Origin: Sporodiniella umbellata
Lineage: Eukaryota > Mucoromycota > Mucoromycetes > Mucorales > Rhizopodaceae
Reading direction: 5' to 3'
DNA length: 64,000 bases
NCBI GenBank assembly: GCA_025677835.1
Contig: JAIXMR010000001.1
Span: 682,001-746,000, forward strand
Shown here in pieces: positions 12,655 through 23,700 of this stretch (position 1 is the first letter of the stretch; each line of letters opens with the position of its first letter). The notes beneath the pieces are model-generated. The model was not told the DNA's origin. It ran no database searches and saw nothing but the letters and a program-made list of their open reading frames with translations. A program made the position numbers and the translations under genes.

Positions 12655-14947
12655 ATGTTTCTCTCTCGGTTTGCTGTGGACGAATTGGATGATCCTTTAT
12701 CTATTTACGAACAAAAAATTTTAAAACAAGTGAAAGAAGACGACATTTCATCTGCATATGCTACATTAGAAAAGGTCGTATACGTTTACAGATACGACTT
12801 AAGATATCAAAACTCGCCTAGATATTTGAAACTGTGGTTGATTTTTGCTTTTCATCAACAGAACCCTATGCACTTGCTTCAATGGCTAGCGAAAAACCAC
12901 ATTGGGGATAGGTTAGCTACACTATACGAAGCTATAGCCTACGAGAACCTAAAATTAGACAAGTAAATAAGTTCTGTTTTTATTTTTAAAAAAAAGAACT
13001 ATATATAACCATTGCTATCATTTGCAGAGTGCATGACGCAGAAATGGCTTTGTCGCTGGGAATAGAAAACAATGCGATTCCTCTGAAAAGATTGAAGCGA
13101 GAGCATTTACAGCTTAAACTAAATCGTTTCATAAGCTTTGAAGAGCATAAATATACCCTAGCACACTACAATACAACTCTAGAGACCTCAAAGGAGTATT
13201 ACAATAAGATTTTAGATAATGATGGTTTGCTTTTGTATACTTGCCCTGTAAGTGAGCAAATTTGTAGTTGGACATGGTCATGGGTGTTTTCATTTAATTA
13301 TAAAAGGAGTATTTGCCAGAAAACATAAACAAGCTTAGCTGGCTTAATTTACAGCTTGAACACAATGCTCGTGCGTCTATACTAAGAGAAGTATACTACC
13401 AAAAAGAAGAGGCTTCTTTGGAAGAGCTAAGGGTCAAGTATAGCCTCAAAGGCAGAGCGATTCGAGGTTTCAAAAAATGGACTTGGAAAGAGCCTGTTCA
13501 ATCGCCAGGAAGAATTGCTAAACAAGAAAAAGCATCTTTCAAAAAATCTCCAGACTACCTCAAAGATATGTTGCTCAGTCGACAACAGACAAAGTATGAA
13601 ACGAAGAGATCGATAACTCTAACAAAAGAAAACAAATCCAAAAAATTGATATCTGGCAAAAACCAAATAAAAAAAACCGAAGAAAACAAAAGCAAAAATG
13701 ACTTTAGTCAACCACCGCTCAAGTTGATCCCTGTACTTACAAAACACCATTCAAGCCCTTCAAAGCTAAAACCGTTGACAAAAACATTATCAGCTAAAGG
13801 AGAAGCTGTGTTGGTCAAAGAAAATTTAGAAAACGAAAATATACAGAAAGAGAAAAAGGATCAGAATCAAACCACAAAGAATGCTAGAGAGCAGAAGGAG
13901 AGTGTCGATGAAATACCCCACAGTCCAGATTTTGTACAAAGTCAAATAAACGCGAGTGGAGCCCGCTGTTGCACTAATTATCATATCATCAAAAACTCGG
14001 CAGCTAGTTTAGAGAAGATGCTCTCAAGTTGGTTTGCTTTTGACAAGAAGAAGAACATATGGAGGCAAACGATAAAAAAGGAAAAAGGGGGTATCATACA
14101 GCTTCTAGATAAAACCTTTTCAGTTCTTGAAAAGCTGGGTGAAGGTGGAATGGCTCAGGTCTATTTGGTACAAGACCCTAAAAGATTGGAGTTTTTCGGG
14201 CTTAAAGTGCAGAAACCACCCAACCCTTGGGAATTTTATATTCATTATCAAATCAATCAACGGCAAAACCAAAACAAAAGTGCATTTAGGCTATTGCCTA
14301 TTTTTGCTTACTATTACTTTGTTGACACAAGCTATATGCTCATCCCCTATATTCGTCATGGGACTCTCTTAGATATATACAATAAGTATATCAAAGCTCG
14401 AAAAGTTATGCCTGAGCCAGTGGTTGTGCTTTTTATGCATCAAATAATACAGCAAGTCAACCTTCTTCATAGTTTAGATATCGTTCATAATGATTTGAAG
14501 TTAGACAATGTCATGCTGACATCGAACGATATGAACGTATTTCCAAGCGTAATTTTAATCGATTTTGGTCATTCCATTGACAAAAGGGTTTTGAAGACCA
14601 GTAAATGCAAAGCCAAATGGCCGCCCCCTTGTTCTCGTTCCCAATATCCACTTTTCAACGTAGGTTATATACCGATTCATGCTGACTACTGGGAAGTTGC
14701 ATCTATGTCACACATACTGCTATATGGAGAGCCGATGGAAGTAACAACAACGTATGAAGGAAAATATATAGTCAAGCAAAAGATCAAAAGGTATTGGCAT
14801 GTAGAGTTGTGGTCTTTATTATTCGATTTTTTATTAAACCAGCCAAAAAAGCAGACGGTTATGACTAAGTTGCTACAAGAGTTCGATAAACTGGTTGTTC
14901 CCGATAAATTCGCTCATGAATGTATACAATTGTTGTATCGTCAATAA
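12655..14947 (+). CDS. BUB1: Spindle-checkpoint kinase BUB1
   Basis: Bub1 acts at kinetochores in the spindle assembly checkpoint and phosphorylates histone H2A. Exons are 12655-12962, 13028-13247 and 13307-14947, giving 722 residues. The N-terminus has the Mad3/Bub1 TPR-like region (DDPLSIYEQ, then DLRYQNSPRYLKLWL). A basic, Lys/Ser-rich linker follows. The C-terminal kinase domain has a Gly-loop LGEGGMAQVY near residue 454, the ATP-binding Lys in GLKVQK (about K476), a catalytic loop HNDLKLDN (H570, D572) and DFG at about D595. In HNDLKLDN the usual Arg or Gly of other kinases is Asn. The presence of the kinase separates it from Mad3/BubR1-type paralogues that lack one. The third exon was placed at 13307 because only this acceptor keeps the frame. 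The stop is 8 nt from the stop of APM3 on the other strand. Confidence 0.9.
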
Positions 14948-14955
14948 AATTTCAT

Positions 14956-16716
14956 CTATGTTCTTATGTGTATTTTTCCCGCCTTTGTCATACTTCTTAC
15001 ACCCTAGATTTGATCCCAAAAGTTAGTTTTGCACATTTTCCTTCCTTTTGTAAAAATACCTTGTATGGTTTATACCCCTCATGAAATAGGCGAAGACTGT
15101 CGACCTTAAGACCTGATATTGCATACATATTAATTTGGAAGTCTAAATTTATGCTAAGTCCTAGTTCTGGATTTGATTCACTATATTTTGATGTCAGTAA
15201 GTTTCATATAACATTTTGTTTTTACGTTGTATTAAAAGTTCCTGATAACGCTGGCGCTCGATCTTTTACAAGTACTTTGCCAATATCCCATCGAAGCGCT
15301 TTATTTACTGGATCGTACATATATTCTCCTGCATTACAAGTTGCATTTATACCAGTTGTGCTTTTCGGCATTGATAAAGTCAGTGCCACTTTTTCGATAG
15401 GCTTTCCATCAGCGGATCTGGGATAAACAAAAATATCAAACTTTCCGCCGTTTTTGGTTGGTACGATCTGTGGTTTGACTTGTAAGGGTAAGGACTGGTA
15501 AGGAGACAGTGAGGCCCTGAATTGAGCCTATTAAAAAAAAACACAATACTTTGTCTATTTGAGCATACCTGTAAGTCATTAGTTTAAACTGTCCATCAGG
15601 AGGAACAAAAGAAAGCACTTTTTCGCTGTCCCACTTGCGGTATCTCACACAAGGATGAAAACTAACATCGTCAATCACTCGGGCATTTATGAAATTGAGC
15701 GATAAATCAGGCATTCCAGATAATTTGCTGTTTGTTTGTACAGCTCCATGTGCTTCACAAGACACAACAGAGCCGTTTCTGTATTGAATTTATTAGTAGC
15801 TTTTTTTTTTTTGGCTTCCTTTTTTACGCTGCAATAGTCGCATCAATTTCTTCAACAATATCAAAATAAATTTCATTTTGTGTATATTTGACTCCAGCTT
15901 TTCTCCAAGGTACGTTGGACGACATATTCTGGGGAACCTTTGGTGCAACGCTAGTCTAATGTTTAGTGTGTTTTTTTGTGAGCACATAAAGCAGATTTAC
16001 CCTGCTGCCGCCCCCACAGTTGTTATCATTCTATTCATTATTGTAGGTGGCATTATAATTTCTTTAAGGGCGTTAGGTTCAGTCGTCAAAGGGTAACCGT
16101 AATCGATCATCTCTTCCAGCAGCTAAATTGAAGCAATAAGCAATGCATCTATCTGGGCATACATTATAAGAACCTTACCTGATATACAGTTACAAAGTTA
16201 TCTCTAATAGATGACTCACAAACGTCACCTAAGTAGTCCGTCAAAGTATCGATAATCCGATGAATAAACTCAAATATAAGCATGGGATCGACTATTTCCA
16301 TTCTATATAAGCTTTACTTGTCTTCTTGTCGCTTATTTTTTAACCTGCATACCTTCTCTTTCTACAGGGCAAAGCCAAGTAAGCTCGTCTCTCAAAACGT
16401 TCAATAACCAGTACTTATTGGTTTCCAATACTGGTGGTACATCATCTCGACCAAAATAAAGCTCTTTTGTTGAAATTCCAGTTGCATTTCTGTCTTCGTC
16501 GAGCGATCCAGGTAATGAGCTCATGAACTTTGTACACTCATCATTAAACACGTCTACAATCTGCCTTGAAATGATTCCTCGCCAATGTTTTTCAATGATG
16601 ATTTTTCTTCAATTTTTTCAAAAGAAAGAATCGGAAATTAGTCTCACTACTGATTTTTTTTTCGGTTTGTACTCGCTTTACCCTTGTTTGTTTATGACAA
16701 AAAGTGAGTTCAGCAT
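14956..16716 (-). CDS. APM3: AP-3 clathrin-adaptor complex, mu subunit
   Basis: AP-3 carries cargo from the Golgi or endosomes to the vacuole, and its mu subunit binds tyrosine-based sorting signals. The gene has many short exons. The first is 12 residues (MLNSLFVINKQG, start at 16716). It joins across an intron to KIIIEKHWRGII, the conserved longin-like N-terminus. Later exons give VPPVLETNKYWLL, FEFIHRIIDTLTDYLG and LLEEMIDYGYPLTTEPN. The linker is VPWRKAGVKYTQNE, and the mu-homology domain has LSGMPDLSLNF, DDVSFHPCVRY and LSFVPPDGQF. The C-terminus SGLKVDS..YKPYKGVRSMTKAGKIHIRT matches mu-3 rather than mu-1 or mu-2. The last two exons are separated by introns near 15180-15220 and 15008-15060. 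Length is about 415 residues, normal for the family. The start is divergent from the ZZZ3-like gene with 497 bp between. Confidence 0.92.
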
Positions 16717-17212
16717 ATTTTGCTTCAAAGAAAAATAAAAAGGCGCCTCCACAAGGTCCGTTTGTGCCTTTTTCTGGTTTCACATTCCGTTTTATTCAGC
16801 CACGTACTGGTTTGCATTTGACATTTCTCTACGTTTTTTTCATTCTTTTGTAATCTGCCTACTACAATGCAGCTCTGAAAACCCTCTGAACAAAGCATTT
16901 CAGGACTTTCAAAGGCTAAGCTTGTTTATACAACACAAAAACGCCTGATACAAAACTGTACAACACTGGAAGTGCTGATATATATGTATATATATATACA
17001 TTCGAAAAGCTTTGTTTAAAATGTCTGAGGGTTGCGGTCGGTTTTTCTCAAAAGTAAAACGATAACAAACTACAGTTTTTTTCAACAAGTTGTTTCAGAT
17101 TTGATAGCAAATAATTTTGGGAAAAACACGGGTATTTCTAGAAGCTGTATCAATTTGAGTTGCAGCTTTTTACAAAAAAAAATTGTCCTTTTTCTTTGAT
17201 CAAATTATCGAG
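16717..17212. promoter_or_regulatory. Shared promoter region of APM3 and the ZZZ3-like gene
   Basis: This is 496 bp between divergent starts. It is AT-rich with a palindromic TATATATGTATATATATATA-like run near 16979-17000. No defined operator was recognised. Confidence 0.45.
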
Positions 17213-19101
17213 ATGCCTGATACAACACCTCAAGAAGCCTCGACAGACATCGAATCAGCTGAAGTCAGCGAAGAGTAAATAAGAACAAGAACAATTGAGA
17301 GTGTGTAATGTTTTCCATTAACGATTTTGTATAAATTTTGTTCTACAGCTGTCAATTGGCTTCAAAAGCAATTGAATTATTGAAGCAGCAGTTAGTAAAG
17401 GCGACGGAGGATTTAGAACACCTTAAAAAACTCAAAGTAGAAGCTCTTTCTGACCCTTTTGAGTTCATTCAAAACTTGAAGCAGGTACAGCAGTATTTGC
17501 TTTTGAATAAATTATATTTAATATAGTCTCGAAAGTCAAAAACCAAAGTACCTAAACTCCAAAAAGTCATTGCAGCTCCAGACATTGAATGGAGTAAATA
17601 CAAATATATTCCGGAATCACGAATTGCATCAGTTCATTCTTTTGCTCAGCATTTAATATCAAACACAACATACAAAGTAAATAGCGAGAAACATTTGCTG
17701 CTTTATGTTTCTTTTGACTTTCGTTTTTTTTTTTTCAGAGCATTTTAGACACACCTATAGAAATTCAGCATACATCTTCAACTAGTAATACTACAAAATA
17801 CTTACAGCAAGAGCTATCTAAAGCAACCCAAGCCATACATCAAATACCATCACGTACAGTATCTCTATCCGATTTTTCAGACGATGGAAATGAAGAAGAT
17901 ACTGGAGATTTAGCTATGAAGACAACACCAAAATCGACTCTTTCTTACAAAGGAAAAGGTAGGAAAACTTCTGCTATACAGCCGGGAGCTGAGATGCAAC
18001 GGGCTTCTGAAAAGAAGTACAAGCTTCAGTCCATTGAACCACGTACACCTGATGATGCCTCCTCTATGGATAGTGGAGATGATAAAATACCTACTTTTAA
18101 GCTGCCTTGGTCTGATGAAGAGCAGGTAAACTTAACAATTCGACTTTAGTCAAATTTACCAACGAAGAAATAGCAACGGTTACAGGACTTATTGGAAATA
18201 TATCCTGACGAACCAATTCAAGCACAGCGATTCAGTAAAATATCAAAGGCATTGGGTACGAGAACACAAAAACAAGTAGCCAGTCGTGTTCAAAAATACT
18301 TTATCAAGCTAGCTAGAATGGGATTACCTGTTCCTGGAAGAATAACTATCCCAGTAAGGCTTATCAATTGAAAATCGCTATAGCTTATTTTTTGTTTTTC
18401 CTATTCAGTCACCTCATACACCGAAAGAGAAAACTACACATCGCTCAAAACCAAAGGCTGGTCGTGTGACTAAGCCTGCAGCATCGTTACGAACCTCAGG
18501 CGCTGGATACAATAGTGTTATATCAGGTGGTATCACCACTTCACGAATATCTGGAGCCCATTATGCTACCTCAGTAGGTCCGCCTTCCGCCTTTATGTCT
18601 GATGAGGAAGAAGACTCTAGCGTTAACGAAATGATGCGACAATCTATGGTTAACAAAGTAAAATAACTATAGGCTCTATCATATACAAAAGATTTAACTT
18701 GTATTTGACAAAGACTGATAAAGACTTGAGCTCGAGTGATTTAGTCATCCATGAGGGATATGCAGTAAGTGCTTCCTTATTTTTTAAGTCTCCAGTATTA
18801 AATGCTTCTTTAGTGCGATGGTTGCGGAACAGAGCCTATTGTCGGAGTATTATATAGGTGTACTGTCTGCGACATAAGCGAAGAGGTCGATTTGTGTGGA
18901 AATTGTATGGAAAAAGGAACGTTTACTAATGGTATGTACACAAGTTCAAAACCTCAGGCATTAAACTGATTACCAATAGACCACCACACAGTTGATCATA
19001 CTTTTGAAGCAGTCAGGACTGCCACCCAATTTCCTTATTATGCAGATAACGATTATAAATCCCCAGGTCATCTTGGAGAATATAGCTACCTAGGAATATA
19101 A
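17213..19101 (+). CDS. ZZZ3-like nuclear protein with SANT/Myb and ZZ zinc-finger domains
   Basis: Metazoan ZZZ3 reads acetylated histone H3 in the ATAC acetyltransferase complex. A SANT plus ZZ protein of the same layout is found here. At least eight exons join from the ATG at 17213. They give an acidic start, a coiled coil ([21 protein letters not shown]) and a Ser-rich linker. The SANT domain follows: LPWSDEEQ spliced to [12 protein letters not shown], then [20 protein letters not shown] and PVPGR. The ZZ finger comes after a Gly/Ser linker and is split over two introns: CDGC, CTVC, then [10 protein letters not shown], then the HH-type end with DHHTVDHTF. The stop is TAA at 19099-19101. 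The segment from [12 protein letters not shown] to PVPGR is the most telling ZZZ3 match. Length is about 420 residues, about half of animal ZZZ3 because the N-terminal part is short. It is likely a chromatin cofactor. Membership of an ATAC-like complex is inference. Confidence 0.85.
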
Positions 19102-19537
19102 TAAACAAGTTTAAAATGAGTTGCTTGTCCATGAATACCCAACTCTGGATATATAGCTAGTATCGTTATTGAGTACGGAGAATACGCTCTTAACTTCAAT
19201 TATAAAACTGTAGCTGTACTATTTTATTTCACTACTTTTCTCTACGTTCTTTTTTTAATCTATGTCATTGCTTCAAGCATTTGAAGATTAAGGTTCTGGT
19301 TCTGGAAACAAAACAAGAAACTTAGCTGTGGTTGAAGACATTTTGCATTTTCAAAGTTGAATCGTTCCCGAGCATAAAGCTGATTGCTCTAAAGCCGTGT
19401 TTTCAGTTAAAAAGTGTATAATCACTGATGCGATATTGATGCCAGCATCACTTAAAGTAAGCGAATTGAAATCAGTTAGTGACTTCTAAGTAAGCGGTTA
19501 TATTGGGGACTACAGTTTCTTTTATTTATTGATGCAT
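19102..19537. other. Convergent 3' region between the ZZZ3-like gene and RPL9
   Basis: This is about 440 bp of AT-rich sequence with multiple stops in all frames. Nothing beyond 3' UTR-like sequence is seen. Confidence 0.45.
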
Positions 19538-20098
19538 TTAAGCTTCCAAAATGTTGCGTTCAGAGACATAAACACCATCCAAGAACTTACGGATATCCTT
19601 GTTCTTGACGAGGCAAGATTGTTGGATATCAGCAGCAGATTGAGAAACGTTTTCCAAGGAGTTACCGGTCAAAAGAAGTTCATCCTTTTGGGCCTTGGAA
19701 GCTTCAACCTTGACACCTTCGTGCATCTTGACGTGGAAAACGACTTTTTGACCCAAGAAGTTACGGATTTCGACAGCATCTCCAGCATCGTTGATGATAA
19801 CGTTGATGGGAAAGTGAGCATATACATAACGCATCTTGTATTGGAAACCCTTGGTGACACCAACAATCATGTTGTTGATCAAAGAGCGGACAGTACGGAT
19901 ACAGGCAACGTGCTTACGGAGACCGTGGTGGACAACGAAGCGGATCTTGTTCTCAAGAACAGTGATTTCGATAGCTAAGTGACGCAAGTTTTTGGTGAGA
20001 ACACCACGGGGACCTTCGACGGTAACTTGGCGAGACTTAATGCTGACCTTGACACCTTCGGGAATGGCGAGTTCGTCTTGCTTGTAGATATCCTTCAT
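19538..20098 (-). CDS. RPL9: 60S ribosomal protein L9 (uL6)
   Basis: This is a large-subunit ribosomal protein near the stalk base and sarcin-ricin region. The uninterrupted frame from ATG at 20098 gives 186 residues, close to the eukaryotic length of about 190. Recognisable segments are [21 protein letters not shown] at the start, [18 protein letters not shown] and [23 protein letters not shown] sequence ([10 protein letters not shown]), [11 protein letters not shown] and [17 protein letters not shown] follow. The open frame extends upstream to 20185, but the ATG at 20098 is chosen because MKDIYKQ matches family N-termini. The TTATATTAG just before it may be the acceptor of a 5' UTR intron. 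Codon use is more GC-ending than in neighbouring genes, as expected for a highly expressed gene. Confidence 0.97.
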   Translation of the reverse strand: MKDIYKQDELAIPEGVKVSIKSRQVTVEGPRGVLTKNLRHLAIEITVLENKIRFVVHHGLRKHVACIRTVRSLINNMIVGVTKGFQYKMRYVYAHFPINVIINDAGDAVEIRNFLGQKVVFHVKMHEGVKVEASKAQKDELLLTGNSLENVSQSAADIQQSCLVKNKDIRKFLDGVYVSERNILEA

Positions 20099-20762
20099 TG
20101 CTAATATAAACCCTATAATGATTATTAGTTTTTCCTGATCTTTTAATGAGCATGTATTTATTTTTCGTGCAGTGGACTGTTCCAATCGGTGTCTGGTGTC
20201 AATATATTTCCATAAAATTGTTTCTGTTCACTTTAATCCATCCATCCAAATAAACAAACAACAGTATGAATCCATCCAACGACACTTTTTGATACAGCCT
20301 TATGCTGCTTTACATACCAGTTGCTTCTGTGAAGGGGAGGAAAGAGGAAGAGCTTTCTTTGTGTCCTCTTCGGTCTTCTTTACTATCTGCTTCAACTTTC
20401 GCTTACTCACACCTGTCGCTATAATCCCGAGCAGTGGCTTGTAGGTCCGACCACTGACATTTGAACTCCCGGATTATTTTTTGAAAGGTTTCTTTGGTGT
20501 CTAACAAAATGGACTACCCTAATAGCTATAGAGGATATGCAACCTTGTACTTTGAAGTGTTTAAGATACGAGCCCTCCTTTATATATATGTATACGTATA
20601 TATATATACTACATTATATTTAGTATTTAAATTTATGTTATATGTGATAAATCTACAGCTATCAAGCTCTATAAATTGAGCAACACTTTAAACTTGTTTA
20701 GTTTATTTTTAAATGATTTTCTGAATCTAAACAAACGCAAAACAACAATAGTTATAGTAAAG
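20099..20762. other. Upstream region of RPL9 and downstream region of TOR
   Basis: The part next to RPL9 (20100-20470) would be its promoter. It contains a pyrimidine/purine-skewed block near 20330-20400. An alternating TA/TG stretch is at about 20580-20612. No gene was recognised. Confidence 0.45.
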
Positions 20763-23700
20763 CTACCAGAATGCGCACCTATTGGTTAAGAGAATAAAAT
20801 TAATCAAAAGCTATAAAAACGCTAGATAAATTTACCATCCAACATAGCACTGAGAAAGGTTTTCTAGAGATGTAGCTTGTGATATTAATCGATCTACTTG
20901 TGTAGGAACGTCTAAAGTAACGCGAGGGTTGAAGTCGCGGCCTGTCAATTTGTTTGAGACACGGTTTACTACTGCTACAGCACGAGTATTTAATAGCTCA
21001 GGACCTTGGGCATTTTCTAATAAATACTTAGTATTCAGCATATATATATTTTTAGTATATATATTTACCGTTGGCTACTGCCTCTACTTCTATTCGGTTT
21101 AGTCGTCGGCTTACAGAGAAGTTTCTATGACCATCTTCAGGCCCATCTTCATGAACCATGTTTTCAATACCCCGCATACGATCAACTTTTTTTTTTTGAA
21201 AGAATTAGGAGGCAGTTAGTTTTAAGAAACAAAAAAAAAGTAGGCTCTTACTTTGACCAGGGCTTTGGGGTTGTGTATTAAGTAATCTCCAATTGATCAG
21301 AGGATCATATACGAAAGCTTCCAAAACAGCCATTAGACTCTCTTTGTTGTCTCGTAACACGCGCATTACATGCTCGCAAGTCGTTCGGAAATTACCCTCA
21401 ATACCACTCACTTCCATAGCTTTAACCAGCATACGTGTTAAACGGAAGGGAATTTTTTCTGGGAATCTTTCACGATGCATAGCCACTTCGAAACAATCAC
21501 CAAAATCAATATGAACCACCTTACCCGTGATTCTATGCAGCATAAGGTTGGATGGATGACGATCTCCCAGACCAAGGATGTAACCCACCATAGACATGAC
21601 CGCCAATGATCGTGTATAGTTTGTACGTCGGTCGAGCCATGCCTCTGAGTTACGACTCTTAAGCCAAAGAACATTGTACAAATCCTGCCCACTGGTCTTT
21701 TCAAATGCATATTGCAATACCTCGACTTTTTGTATAACCGTTAAAATATCAAAATTGGATGTCATCTGGTAGCATGTTAATAGGTGTTTTTTTTGTATAT
21801 TTGCAAACTTTTTACCTGTTGCATAAGGCGATGTTCAAGATTCAGTAAAATCTTTCGGTTATCTCTGTAGTCGCGAATAAGGGTATGTAGGGTATCTGTA
21901 TCATTAACCCAACCAATCAAGCCGGAGTTTGGAGAAAGCGGAATGGCAGGGAAACGTTGAATGTTGAGATGGCGTTTGAATGTTTCCGAGTCGTTTGTTA
22001 GTAGTGTGTTGACAAGTCCGAACAGCTGCATTACACGCTCATCTTGACGCAAATCTTCGTGTCCCTTGAGCAAATAGATGTAATCTTTGCCGTCACTGCC
22101 AATAATGGTCAGCTTTCTAGGACGTTGCTTGGAGGCAATTACTGTAAGACTGGGGTTGAATCGAGCGATACGAACAATCGGCTCACCACTACGGTAGTAA
22201 CCAGGAACACAAAGTTCAAGGTCGCGAGCTTCCAGCAATTGTGGCGAAATATATTGAAGCTCTAGACTAGTCAACTGTGGTAGTTGTCGGAAAATACGTC
22301 TAAATACTTGATAGTACAGTTCCCAAGCCTGATTCATGTTGTTTAAATCGCCAGTTTCCCTGTATCGATGGCACCATTCTTGTGCTTCTTGAAGATCGCG
22401 TCCAAAGGCTTGTACAAAAGACTCCTCTCTCAAGGTTTCTGGTCCCCGATCGAGCATTTGGTGCAAAGGCTCTAAAGTAGCAAACATAGCCTCCACATTT
22501 TCATCACCGAAATACAGACGGGATGCCTCTTCAAGACCTTCATGCCACATCTCATGCCAAAGAATAGCAACACGAATGAGCTCTTGACTGACCATCAACG
22601 CTTGTTCAACCAACATAGCACTATGAATTCTCATACGGTCCATAATGACGAACGTAGCCCTTCGGCGTGGTACGCTTTGGGACTTTGAGGCGACTGTGAG
22701 TGAGTAGACCAAGGCCTGAGGATGCTCGCGGCCGATATCGGTAAGAAGTTGATGGATAAGTAAACGAACAGTTGCATTAGGAGCGTGAATACGAGCTATC
22801 AATTGTGGAATAACTTGCAACCAGACGTCGATACTAATAGTACTGAATCCTTCACTGATAGCGGCGCCTACTTCAGTATGATAGCCGTACTTGAACCATA
22901 ATGTCAATAAGCGCAAAGTGTCTTGAAGTGAATTTTCTTTAGATAAAGCGATGGATCTAAAGAAACCTTGAATAGCAGGCACAATATGATGATTAAAGAT
23001 ATGAGGTGGCAACTGGTCTGGATGTAGTCTTTCGTGAAAGTCGATGATCTCAAAGTTAGCCAAAGCCCATGAGTGCCATGCCTTGTACCAATTTTGGTCG
23101 AATCGAGTGGCCAGCAAGAAGGAAGAAAGAATTTCTGGGATTGTTTCTTCTGTTAATTCAAACGAAAGCGTACGCTGCCATTCACCTTGACGCAAGTAAC
23201 AACGACTAAGCAAACGAGTGTATTCAGCAACATCCTCAGTAATACGAGTAGGGTCGATAGGCATACTGACAGCCATTTCATCAGGATTGAGCCCTAAATC
23301 TTGGGTTTTCTGTGCGGTAAAGTCACGCAGAATGCTGAGAGCGCGACCACGAATGGTAGCTTCTCTTTCAGTAGATGTAATAGATGCTGAGTCCCACATG
23401 TGCTTAAGCTGTGCATACACAATCTTAGGATGAGGAGTTCCGGTACCGTCACTATCGGTTTCCATGAGACTTGCAAGTGTCTTTTCAGATAAAGAGAAAC
23501 GACCACTTTTTCGACAAAGATTAGCAAATTTGATCCACATCTCAATGTCTTCTTGAGGAGAAACCACCATGGTTCGAACTCTCAAGATACGATGCCATAT
23601 TTCCACGTTACGCTCACAGCCTTCGAGACGCCTCATCCAAGTACGACGAATAGCGCCTTGTTTCTCAACGTCGTTGGCTGATTGCTTGTAAGTGATCATC

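Noticed and set aside
20390..20470. Possible tRNA: a stretch whose reverse complement contains a GGAGTTCAAATG-like B box
   Set aside because: No matching A box at the right distance and no cloverleaf pairing could be built.
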